DNA of 64,000 nucleotides from the NCBI GenBank assembly GCA_039704465.1, contig JASFAU010000020.1, positions 62,001 to 126,000 on the forward strand. Reading direction: 5' to 3'. The position numbers were made by a program, and so were the translations under genes. The notes below the pieces were generated by a model that had not been told where the DNA came from, did not search any database, and saw only the letters and a program-made list of their open reading frames with translations. Positions 20,261 through 32,400 of this stretch are shown here, one piece after another. How positions within the stretch are numbered: position 1 is the first letter of the stretch; each line of letters opens with the position of its first letter. This DNA is from Plasmodiophora brassicae (Eukaryota > Endomyxa > Phytomyxea > Plasmodiophorida > Plasmodiophoridae).

Positions 20261-21599
20261 ATCTGCATCGGTGCAATGGCTTAGCAAATCGAACGGCAAA
20301 CGCCTGCCTCATCATTGTTCAAGACGCCGGCTGGCAGTAACGTTCCAGGGTCACGCTCCTAAATGTCTAGTTCAACGTCGACGATGCCAACAATTACACA
20401 GTGTCCCGCACCTGTGTAGGACGTTGCGCTTCTTCAATCGGTTCGCGGTCGACATCTTGTGCCGGTCGGCTCGCACGTACGCCAGGAGTACGTTCGTGTG
20501 CCTGCCGTCAATGCTCGCTTATTAGATGTCATCTTCGCCTCACTACCGGCGCTGCCAGTTTCGAACCAGTTTGGGGGCCTTGACCGGGCGGTTCGCTGGT
20601 CCAGCAAGAACTTTGCTCGTCCCCTTGTGTTGTGCCTACAGCGGGTGAACGGTCAGCAACGCAGGCGAGACGGGTACAAGGAACGCCAACCGGTGCAGGC
20701 CGGCATGCTGCGCTTGTTAGCAGGGTCTTTGCTCAGAGCCATCGACGTAGCCGGCGGGAACGTCTGCAACGTCACGCCGGTTTAGGACGATCCCCAGCTC
20801 GCTGTACGGTATAGCAACTGATCATGACCACATGGCGTGTCGTCGCGCCACAAAGCTTCGGACGCTTCGCACCCTGATGGCTTCGTTTGTTCTGTGGCCC
20901 ACATCCATCGTCAGGATACGTGTCTGCAAACGGCGTCCAATTACGCTGTCAACATGGCTTTCGCGCGAGGTCGTCTGGCACAGCTCTCTGGTGTCTCTTG
21001 ACGAGTCATCGCTGTCGCTCTTCGAGCTGGACATCGACCGAGCATCTGCAGCGGCCTGTTGGGAACGCAGACAGTACAGTGATCCGTGCCTAGCAACGCA
21101 GCCAGCGACGAACGTGTCGCCTGCGCTTGACAGCTGCACGGCTCTGCAGGGTGACGGCACGGCGACTATTCCGCGTCCGGCGAGCAGGTCCATCGCCATC
21201 GGCATGGCGCCAGTGCCCCCGGGGACGATGATGCACCCGTCGGTTCCGTACAGCACGTTGTGGTATGATACAAGGCAACGCAGTCCGACGCCGCAGGGAC
21301 GCCGTGTCCGTTTTGCGACCAGACTGCAGGGCGCCGGAGCCAGGACTTAGGAGCCATGTGCCCATGTCCGAACTGCGTGCGGGCGTTGGCACGTTGTGGC
21401 GGGCACTTGAGGATAGCACAGTCAGACGTCGAGGCAGGAAACGGGGCCCGATTTCTGTGTTCAGGGCCCGGTTTTTGGTCCAGACTGCAGTGACGTCGGA
21501 GCCAGATCAGGAGCCATGTGCGTTGGCAGCAGCGTGACGTCATCGCCGCCGCCCGCGCTCCTTGCGTCATACAGCGTAATCGGTGCGCCCGCCGCCATG
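20261..21599. other. No supported gene; minus-strand coding-like fragment at 21256-20822
   Basis: The only coherent stretch is on the minus strand at about 21256-21060 (YGTDGCIIVPGGTGAMP and VQLSSAGDTFVAGCVARHGS). The second piece is loosely reminiscent of RCC1-like repeats (glycine-rich, C-x-G-x-x-x-C spacing), but a single repeat is not proof. The rest is unassigned. Confidence 0.25.
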
Positions 21600-22830
21600 C
21601 AGTGTCTGGGTCTCGACGGCCACATATTGTGCCGCGACGCCAGGCTCGCCTTTGTTGACTGTTCAGGTCCACCCCACGTCGTCGCTCACGATCGAGCTCG
21701 CGCATGCCCACGAAGCCGCTGATGGCGTCGTCGTACGCGATCACGGAGACGGTTGTGTTCACGTGGCCCAATCGGTACATCGGCACTGATCAGCGGATGT
21801 ACAGGACACGTGTTGCGTGTCGCGCAGAACGGTCGCGTCGGGCCGATTGCGTACATCAAGAAGGAACAGAACGGGATGTGGCCTGTCCTCAACGTCTCGC
21901 GTGAAGCGGATTGTATGTTGATATACAGTCGAAGCGCAGTGTTGTCGTATGTTATGCCTCTACAGGTGGCTTGTACGTCAACCAGGTTCGCGTCCGTCAT
22001 GGTCTGCACGCATCCCTTGAGGTGAGAGTTCTGATTGTCGTGACTTCCCCCGACAAGACGACCACATTTGCTGCCGTTCAAGTATTGTAACGCAGATCGC
22101 GAACTTGGGCGTATTCAAGCGGGAGAAGTGATTTTAGAGAATGATGGGTGTACAGGCCGGACCGCCCAACTAGGCCACGAGAGTAGGTCTGCGAGTCGTC
22201 TGCAACGGTAGGCGGCGGACATCGCTCGATCGCCGGGGGGCTTGAGCGTCTCCGGTGAGATGTTTTGTAGACCGGATCGCCCAACTACCTAGGCCACCAC
22301 AGCAGCTTTCTAACTCACTTCTCCCGCTTGAACACCGAAACCAAGGACGCCCAAGTTCGCGATCTGAGCTACGATACTCGAACGGCAGCAAACGTCGTCG
22401 TCTTGTCGGGGGAAGTCACGACAATCAGAACTCTCACCTCAAGTGGTGCAGTGGTGCGTGCAGACCATGACAGACGCGAACGTGATTGACGTACAAGCCA
22501 CCTGTAGAGGCATAACGTTACGACAACACTGTACAATCCGCTTCACGCGAGACCTTGAGGACAGGCCACATCCCGTTCTGTTCCTTCTTGATGTACGCAC
22601 TCGGCCCGACGCGACCGTTCTGCGCGACACACAACACGTGTCCTGTACATCCGCTGATCATTGCACCGATTGGACCACGTGAACACAACCGTCTCCGTGA
22701 TCGCGTACGACGACGCCATCAACGGCTTCGTGGGCATGCGAGAACTCGATCGTGAGGCGGATCTGAACTGTCAACAAAGGCGAGCGTGCCGTCGCGGCAT
22801 AATATGTGGCCGTCGAGACGTATACCGGAC
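21600..22830. repeat. Large imperfect inverted duplication (arms ~21600-22130 and ~22314-22830)
   Basis: The left arm read in reverse matches the right arm read forward over about 500 bp with scattered substitutions and small indels. Shared anchors include GACTTCCCCCGACAAGACGA (left, about 22040) against TCGTCTTGTCGGGGGAAGTC (right), and AACGGGATGTGGCCTGTCCT against its complement. Each arm contains the same coding-like exon pieces (for example HVNTTVSVIAYDDAI followed by GFVGMRELDRE) on opposite strands. The ~180-bp centre holds two direct copies of a short repeat (see 22149 and 22268). The ancestral gene is not identified. Confidence 0.85.
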
Positions 22831-22854
22831 CGCCCAACTAAGCCACGAGAGCAG
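22149..22854 (+). repeat. Three direct copies of a ~30-bp motif (22149-22183, 22268-22306, 22820-22854)
   Basis: The core is CCGGACCGCCCAACTAGGCC followed by ACGAGAGCAG, with small variations. Copies sit at the centre and right edge of the inverted duplication. A fourth, inverted copy lies at 48904-48947. It may mark the terminus of a small mobile element. Confidence 0.6.
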
Positions 22855-22984
22855 CCACGCGCTGATGGTTCAGGCTCATTGAACATGGTCAACCGCATGC
22901 AGCGGAACTGGAACTGTGGCACCAGCTAGCGACACTAAAGACAGGTGCGCAACGCATCATCGTTGCCGCCGTCCGCCCATCATC

Positions 22985-23481
22985 CACTGAGCAACGCCTA
23001 ATGTTGGCAGCGACCACGGGTGGTGGACGTCGTGTCAGGAAGGGCCGTGCCTGCGGTTGCCCTTCCTGAAGAAGTTCGTCCTTGTGCTGATCCCCGTCGA
23101 TGCGCATGGCAGGCGTCTGCTGGCCCGACTAGAGTACATCGATGTTGGGCGAACGCGGCACGCCTCCCGACGCGCGCGCGTACCCGAACCTAACGGATGC
23201 CGATCTTCAGGGGCTTACGTCCAGGACGTCGTCAGGCGGTCCGGGTACGTCAACGTGGAGCTCAGCGAGGGCGCCAGCCCGCCCTCGATTTTCTGCGACC
23301 TGGAGGTCGATCGCAGCTCTGACCAGTGTCCATCGGTCGATATGCGTTCTTAAACGACGACATAGGGTCCTTCGCGATTGCTCTGAACCGACACAGTAGA
23401 GCCGAGTGTTATAAATGAACGCATGCGCACGCTGCTGTTGTTGTTGATGTCCAGGCAGGACGTTGCCCCGTGCCCACATGC
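22985..23481 (+). repeat. Duplicated block, copy B (pairs with 6437-7007)
   Basis: This is the native 3' flank of the giant gene that ends at 23482 and is homologous to copy A. The plus strand carries the conserved reading LPFLKKFVLVLIPVDAHGRR and SGYVNVELSEGA. No start codon or complete frame supports a gene. Confidence 0.7.
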
Positions 23482-26400
23482 TCAGCGACTCGTGTCGCAC
23501 ATGGCGCAGACGTCGGCGCCCGCCTCGTTCCTGAACGTACAGACGGGGCAGTTCCACGACGACGCGCTGGACGCCGCCGCCGCATCGACGACCGTGTCGC
23601 CCGGGGGCCCTCCCCCTTGCTGCTGTCGCTGGCGGAACGTCGTGCAGACGGCGCAATGGTCGACCGCCCGGTCGTTGCGGAACGTGCAGACGTGGCAGGT
23701 CCACTTGCCTTCCTCGACGATCGTGCTGTACAGGTGCGCGACGCTGTCGGCGTCGAACGCCGACAGGTCCAGCAGGAACGATTTAATTGCGGCTGGCAGG
23801 CTGATCTGCTTCTGCGACGCCGACCCGAAGACGCAGACCTTGGCGTCGAGCGCGAACGGCCCGTCGACCATCATCGGCGTACGCTGCTGCAGGGCCGCCT
23901 TCCCGTCAACGTACAGGGCGTACGTGCCCGCTGGCACGTCGACGACGAACGTCACGATATGCCAGGTCGACGCCGACAGCAGGACGGGCGCCCGCGCGGC
24001 GAAATCGCTGTCGAAGACGCCCAGCTGCCCAGCAGCGTTGACGAACACGATCTGCAGCGACACACACACGCGCGCGCGCGTTCAGCGGCGAACGGATGGG
24101 CGAAGGCGGGGGCGACATACCACAGGGTGCTGGCTGTGCCGCTCGATCGTGATCAGCGCCGTCTTATCGCTCGGCAGCTGCTCGACGAGGATCTCCATCG
24201 TCATCGAGTACGTGTTCAGGTGCGCGCCGCCGCCGTTGCCCGGGAACGGCAGCGGCAGGAACAGCGACCCGAGTCGCAGAACGCGCAGCCAGGTCGAGTA
24301 CGAGTCTGGGCCGGCGTCAGCTCCAGGCGCCCGGCAACAGCAATGCGACGATCGGCGTACCGCTGGCGTAGGCAATGTCGCCCAGCGACGTGACACCTCG
24401 CGGGCGGCGCCCCGTCGAGAAGTCAAAGTAGATCTGTTCGTTCGTGATCTTCGGATTGTGCCCGCCGGCCTGCGCCGCGTCCATCTCCAGTTCCGCCTCC
24501 AGCAGACGCTCGCGGATCCTGTTCGACGAGAGGGTCAGCGCGCGCGTGGTCGCAGTCGCCAGGCGACGACTCCACCGACCGTCGCTCTTCGTCGCGCTCC
24601 CGCTGCGCCTCCCGTTCTTCCTCCGCCGACTCCTCCAGGTCGCGAGCCTGCTTCAGGGATCGGAGGACATCTTCCCCTTTCGGTTGCAGCCGCGTCGCGG
24701 ATGCCTAGATGGGCGGACAGATGAGGGCGGCGGTCGGGACGCTGAAATCGCGATGGACCATACAGAAACGTGGCCGACGCCGGTCGCGGTCGGCGAACCC
24801 AACGCGGTCGGCTCGACGCCATCCTCGTCGTCATACGGTTGCCTGATCATGTCGGTGAACTCCCGGTAGGATATGTACCCGTCGTTGTCCTTGTCGGCAG
24901 ATCGCATGAAATCTGGGGAACCGTCAGCGGGGCGACACAGCAGGAGCGACAGAGCCGTCGCCACGAACCGAGGACGTCGTCCGGCGTGACGCTGAACCCG
25001 AGCCATTCCAGCGCGCCCCACAGCTCTGCGGGACTCAGCAGCCCGTTCCGCGCATGGTTGAACAACCGGAACGCGTCGTAGAACGGAAGGCCCTTCTCCT
25101 GTGTACCGCCGGCAGTCAGACCACAACCAGTCGGATGAGCATTGCGGTACCTCGATCGCCAGACGAAGTCGGGACGACTGCGCCCGCTGTTTCAACAAGC
25201 TGAACTCGTTCGGGATGGCAAACAGCTGGGCGACGGACGCTTCCTCCCATTTGCGAATCTGCCGGCGCCGGGACCCCAAGACATGCTGGAAGAAGATGCG
25301 CCTCTGCCTCATCGTTGTTGCGTGCAGCGCCTGCAGGAGAACGTTGACGTGCTCTTCCTTGAAGTACAGGTCCGAGTTGAAGAAGCGCAGGCACTGATAC
25401 GCGCAGGTTGCCATATACGACGGCGGCGGCGCGAACGCGGACGTCTTGTCCAGAATGCCATGGTCGTCGTCGACGCATCGAAGCGCGATCGCTACATCAC
25501 TGTCGAACAATCGACTGTGGATAATACGCCGAATGGTTTCCGCTTCAGCCAGCGAAACGCACACGAAATATCGCTGACAGGTTTGTCAGTTCACAACGTA
25601 AACAACGAATGGGTGCCCATCCTACGTCAGCCTCTTCTACGCGAAGGTACCCGCTGGCCAGCAGTGTGAGGAATGCCTCGAACGTGAGCGCCCTTCCTCC
25701 AGAAACGCGGTCCAGCTCTGCGTTGTCAAGGTACACGTCCAGTGCCGCTCGAAGCGCGGTACGAAGTTCGTCTGCGTTCAGGTCCCCAGATTTGTCCATG
25801 TCGAACAGGTCAAACGCCTTCCTTGCCGGGGCCTCTTGCGCGACGTCTAACGGCACCGTTAGTCGCTGCAGAAGAGGAGCGTCGTCATCAACAAGTCGTC
25901 GTCGCCACTCCAGCGTCACAGCGACGTTCTTGATACGACGTGACCCCACCCAGGTCGGGTTGTAGTAGTTGTTGGAGGCCGACAGGTACGTCGGGAATTG
26001 AAGCGATTCGCGTTTCGACAGGTGGAACTCCTGCAACGGGTAGAACGGCGCTTCGTCGGACATCAGGGCCGTGAACGGCCAAGGCACGGGCGCTTCCGAA
26101 TCCCGCGAATACGCAAGGTCGACATACTTCTCGATCTCAATCTCCTGCTCTTGCTCCTGCTCCTGCTCCTGTTCCTGCTCGCGTTCCTGAACGATCTCGC
26201 CGTCGAATACGTGCTGGGCGTCGTCCAGGACGCCTTTGCCGACTGCGTGCTGGACGGCGGTTACAACGCTCCAGTCATCAGCGGCCGTGATCAGCGACTT
26301 GTGCTCATCAACACGATCCTGAATAACCTGTAACAAGACGTTCAGCGACGAAACCAGCCGCTGATGGTTTTCGGGCGATGGCAACCTTGTGGAACGGGAC

Positions 26401-29400
26401 CTTCTGTGGGACACAACTCTCAACGCTGAAGTCGATCTTCTCCCGGAACGCGTCCAGGCAGATTTGCAGACGCGGCGACGCGTTCGACCCTGACTTGCAG
26501 AACTCGTCAAACTGAGTGAGCAGGCTGTTGAACGCCTTCTTCCGCCACACATTCGCAACGTTCTGCAGGCATAGCTGGTTGAACTGGACGCGTTCGCTGC
26601 GCATGCTGTTGATCGTCAACCACGCTGTGACATCCCGCAGCGTCTGCTCGCCACCGCCCACTGCGGTTGACGAGTACCCGGCAGCGGCAAGCTCGCGCCT
26701 GATCAAGGTCGCAACTTCAGGAATAATGAACAGTTGGATTGTCTGGCCCCTGGCGATCCCCCGCATGCGGAATGCTCCCTGGGCATAGTCGCGGAAGACC
26801 ATGTCCTTCCCCAGGGTAAGGACCGCACGTGCGTCCAGGACGTGCTTGATGTCCATCCCCGTCGTATGTACTGTTACGACCGTTAGAGCAAGCCATGCCG
26901 ACAGCAGACGTGAACATGCGCACCTTGATCGTAAAAGACGAACCTGCGGGACATTTCAATGCCGCACTGGTCGAGCTTGACAACGCGGCCCGTCGCACGG
27001 ACGAGAATCATCTTCCGATCGAATTCATCCAGGAAGACGACCCCATCGAACCCTTCCAAGCCCTTACGAAGAAGGGCCTGCGCGACCTCAAGGTTCGACA
27101 AACCGGTTATCAGTGCGCCCGTGTCGATCAGGGAATGGAATACGGGGTTCTCGGCACGAGCGATTAGGTCGAGTAGCGAGTCGACAGTCCAGCCTTCGTC
27201 AATGAACTGGACATGAACTACGTCCGGAGACGTCATCGTGTGGAGGATCTGTCCATCGGAGCCCTTCTCGTAACCGCACTTGCCCAGTTCAACAGGAAGC
27301 AAATCACTTGGCGTGCCACTGAACCCGATGCGGCGCTCGAAAAGCATGGACCCACCCAGTCCTTGACCGCTTTCACTCAGCTTGATCTCTTGGTGTCGCA
27401 GGAACACTGGGAAAATGTACTCGCCAAGGTACCAATGAATGACATCGGGCGAGTGCGACCATAAGGAATACAGTTTGGACATCTGCTTCTCGTTCGACTG
27501 CTTTAGAAGGCGCAGGTGGACAACGGAGCCATCATCGGTGCCGTCGTTTCCGGTCTGGGCACTTCCTTTGATGGTGCCTCCCATTTCAGAAACCCACGAT
27601 GCGTAACGACGAGCAGAGGGACGCTCGTTCACAGGACCAATCTCCTTCAGCATGGAGTTGCGCAGCGAGTTGACAATATCGTTGAAATCAGTACGGCGCA
27701 GGCCTTCGTACCGGTAGGCCAACACGGTTAGACCAAGAATGACATCAGGATGGGCCTAGGATACCCACGAGGTCAGAAAACACCACTTTGGTTTAACAAG
27801 ATGTGCCTACAAATTCGCTGGAACGCGATGGCGAGTCTTTTCCAACGAATGGGACAGCCAATTTAGCACGAGTACGGGGCATCAAGGGATCGACGGCAAT
27901 GGCTCTGGGAGACGTGTCAGTGAAGCCCGCATGGAAATATAGCATCGTGTGATAGGACCTCACCTGGCAAAGTCATCGTCACTCAGTAGGCCGAATGAGA
28001 CCCGGTCAATCTTGGCGATAACATGCGGCAAGAATGTGTTCAGCCAGTCTTTAGACAGGTTTAACATTTTACGATGCTGTACTGGAAGGTCATTGTCAAC
28101 AGCGCGAGCCTAAACAAGGTCATGTCAGCAAAGGAAGAGTGTAAAGCCCTGAAGGGTATTCATATTACGAGTTCTTTGTCGCCTTCAGCCTGGTTCAGGA
28201 TGTACCGCCTGATATCGGATTCTGATAGCCCGGAGAGGTGCTGGCTTTCAAGCCATAGAAGGATCCATTCCGCAACCAAAGGTTTCAAATGAACCTACAT
28301 GCAACCCTAAGCAGGATAGCGATTCCTTACAGACGGTGTTTACATGATAGAAGTCCGGGTCAAGTAGAACCAGATGTGGAATTCGCTGTAAAGCGCGCTT
28401 GCGATAGCCAGTCTCAACGACGTTTCGGATTTCACGAAGCAGGCCGACAGCGCGCTGGCTCTCTCGGAAACCAACGGACATACGCTCGCGGTCTGCGTAG
28501 AAGATCGCATCAAGAATGTGAATCGGCAGTTTCCACCTGGCGCCAAATCAGACTTCACCGAAAACCCAGTTAACCACCTTATTACCGATGGGGTTCAAAG
28601 TCTACAGGGTTCTTTGAACCAATTGGGAAATTCAATTCGGATTTGAGGGGATGCAACAGCAGGTCGACTTCGTCCATGATGAGAACGCCATGATGGAACA
28701 GAGACAGGATTTTAGCCAGCGTGGCAGTCTCCTGCATACAGTCAACAGCTGCGCTGCCTGTCTGCATCGCATGAAGGTTCTCGATGAATTTCAGCATAAT
28801 GGATTTGATGGACGTTGGAGTACTGCAATCGACTTTCAGGTGCATGACCCCAATTTGTGTACCTGGGTGACGGAACTACCTGATAACAACGCCGCGGGAA
28901 CGTCGAGCATTATCCAGCTTGCTGTACAAATTATCGTCTGCTTTGGACGTTCGGTCGAATAGCAATGTGTACACGCGCTTGTGCATTATCGACGAGAAGG
29001 TCGAGCGAATGACGCTGCGAGAGAACTCGAGAAGTGATGCAGGAACGACTTGAGTGACGAGACCTCGACCGTCGCCGAGCATGAGCGCAAGAAGCGGGCC
29101 AACGACTGTGTTGAATGTTAAAGTTGGCGGCACACAAAGTCAGCCCCGTTGTACCAGTGGTCTTGCCGGCCCCCATAATCATCTGCTTCACAAGAGATGC
29201 GCCCTGGCCTAACGACCCCATGAATTCACGAACCAGTTGCACTTGCTGAAGCCGCAGCTGGATATTCCACGTAAACTCGAATACGAGATAACGAGGGTCA
29301 AGGGAATACTCCACGACCTGAGAAAACCATGCGTTGACACGGAGGCTGCAATCAATGTTCAATGCCCAAACTTACGTTATGGTTGCTGCTCGACGCCACG

Positions 29401-32400
29401 TAGTGACGTTTTACAAGCAACGTCTGGGCTAGTTGTTCCGACTGCTGAGACAATGCAGCGACCTCCGTTTCGCCGGGGACACTGGCCGGATCGAGCAGCG
29501 ATGAAAGAATTTCAGATCTGACCGTTGACGATGAGGAGGTGACACGCGGAGATGCAAGGGGGAGGTACGTACATGGCACGAGCGTGCGTCAGGCACTTGT
29601 TCACTTGGCCAATCCGGTTCGCGTGCAGAATAGCGAACATTGCCAGCTGGCGAATGAGATCAGCCGTCGCCGAGTCCATGAAGGGATTGACATCGTGAAT
29701 GTCCGTTTCCGCATTGGACGACAGCAACGATCCGAAAAGGAACTCTAGCCCTGCATTAAACAGTTAGGAAAAGGTCCAACAGATTAATGGTAGCCTTGAC
29801 GAACAGAAGAACGACGCTTGTCCACAAGAGCGTTTCAGCATGAACGTGTACCTCTGCAGATCGTCGTTGGGATCAGCAGTGCAGGAAACAGGAACGTCAT
29901 TCGACAAGGTTATCAAAGCATCCAGCGCAGCAGATAAGTACTTCCTGTTCAATCAGTAAGAATCGGCCCCGCCTTCACATCTGACCAGGAGTCCAGAATC
30001 CACCAACCCGTCAGACACTTTAACGTCTTCTAGCAGTCGGACCAGGCCCACCACCTGACGTAGTGCAGATTCGACACCTGGCATACGAGTTAACACGATC
30101 GCAACGGCACCCGGCACCCTAACGTACCCGGATGAACTGGGTTCTTCTGCGAGACGAACGCCCTGCAGCCGTGCTCAGACAGCGACGAAAACTTGGCGAT
30201 TGTGCCATTGTTGCGAATGTCGGCAAACAACTTCAGGTCTGACTCCAGGCGGGCCAGCATAGCCCGTGCAACAGTGGACTGTGCTTCTGCATGAGGCCGA
30301 ATATCAAACGGCAGCTGCGGAACAGTCACTTATTACTTTATGCACATGATACACCAAACATACCTTGTCATCAACAAGAGGGTATCCTAGTTGCGAACGC
30401 GTTTGTTTGCTGACAAAGTCTGGCAATCGCAGAGACCCGCTCAAAGGTTCACCGCAGAACGCTTCGAGGGCGGAAGAAGACACAGCCAAATGAGGAGCAG
30501 ATTTGCACGACGACTCTGGCAACGGACGAAGATGTTGCAAATCACAGGAGAAGTCTGAGATGGCTGGGATCGGCCACGTCTTGCAGTATTCGACGCCGGT
30601 CGGCACTCGCATAATAAACTCCATTTGCATGGGATGGCTTGCCTCCGAAACATCTTTCTGAGGCACCCAGAGGTCGTCAAAGTTGCTAACCAGAACAGGA
30701 AGGACGCCTTCAAAGACGTCAGCTAGAGGCGACGTGGGACTCAGGCTGTCAGGGACGCCATTGATCATTTCGCTCTTGAACTGCCTGTTGTCCTGGAACT
30801 TTGGACACAGACTGGGAAGGAACTCGTTTTGGACCAGAATGTGCGCTATCGAAGACATAATGGTAGGCTGGTGCCGATCGGAATACAATTGCAGAAAGAT
30901 GCTGGCGAGCGTACGAGAATCGTCGTTTGCGCAGACCTTGGCAGTAATTGTCCCCGTCAGCAGCCCATAGAGAAATAGGAACCCGAGCTTTAGCGCATGG
31001 CCAGACATGTCTTCTTGTCCGGCCCAGAACTGCGACGCTGCCTGCATGACGATTTCTCCCGACAGTACCGCATTGCTCGAGAAGTAAACAGTCAAGTCCT
31101 GCCAATCGCTTGGTTGTGCCGACAACGCAGACATGTCGTAATAAAGAGGCCAGGCCGTCGAGTCCAAGCTTTGTCGAGGGCGCACCATGTTCACCATCAT
31201 AGCCTCAGGCTGATTGGAGACGATCGACCGCACGTAGTGCAGCCGATTGCGAACGATCAGGATTTCATACACGGTGTAAACCTTGGGATCGAATCGTGCG
31301 TCGGATGGGTCAACGATCGCCACTTCAAGGAGTTGAAGTTCGTCGGCGACTGGTAACCGGCATGTGGAGGAAACATGCGAGAATTTGCTAACGTATGCAG
31401 AAAGTTCCTTCGTCAGCAGCCAAGGGCAAGATACAGGACTATCGGAGGTAACATTCTCCACGTGTAGACGACAGGCAAGAGCATCCGGCGAATAATCGGA
31501 CAGGGTCATTTCCAAGAGTTGGAATATCTGCGATTCTTCCTTGGAGAAGTCGGTGTCCGTCCCGATGGAGTTCGCTGCCACACGCAAATTAAGAGACCGT
31601 ATGTAACCATTGCATGCTTGTAATCGTACCAAGCCCGATGACCTGCATGTAATCGCGGTGCAGGAAACGAAGCAGAAGCAGGTAAAGGGCGGAGCTAAGC
31701 GTCGGCGTCAGCATGAAAGATAGACTGATGTCTGCGTCGACCGTTAGAAACGCAATGGGGAATATGAAATGCCCGTGTTTACGAATCGGATAAAGGTAGT
31801 AGCGGACGTCGAGCACTTTGAACCAATCCAAGTCGTTGCGGACGAGGACGAGTTCTGTAGAGAATGGCGACGATCCGATAACGGGTCGGACAGGAGGAAC
31901 GGCCTATGGACGTGTAAAAATGGATACACGCATCCAGACATGCACATACCGGGATGAAGACGGTTATTTCACCGTTCTCGTTCGACAGGAGTATGGCATG
32001 AGGAATACCGGAAATCAGTTGTGATGTCAGGCGCGATTGTTCAGGACAGACAAACAAATCCCTGTAATCGTATTCAGGTCAGCAGCAAAACCAACACTCG
32101 CAAGCAAACGAACGTACACGTGATCGTCACTGAAAAGTCGGGGGACGCCTGTGCGATCCTTCCGGACAGAAAAGCTCGTTTTCAGTCGCGGCAGCTCAAC
32201 CAGGTCCAGGGATAGTTTGGCACTACACCATGCATTCGAGTTAACGGCGAGGCGTGAGAACATGACTCCGTGCAGACCTTGAGAGCGGGGCGTCACTTGT
32301 GTCATTGACGTTCGACGCAGTCCACGGGAGGACGTAGGAGTACCGGTCCAATCGTGCCATGACACGACCAATACGGAACAGTGCCGATTCTCGTGGCGCA

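Noticed and set aside
20545..20580. tRNA-like B box (GGTTCGAAACTGG on the minus strand)
   Set aside because: No A box at the right distance and no acceptor-stem pairing could be found.
23423..24724. 433-codon plus-strand ORF
   Set aside because: It is the antisense shadow of the last exons of the giant gene; the minus strand carries clear LamG and zinc-finger motifs there, and the plus reading has none.
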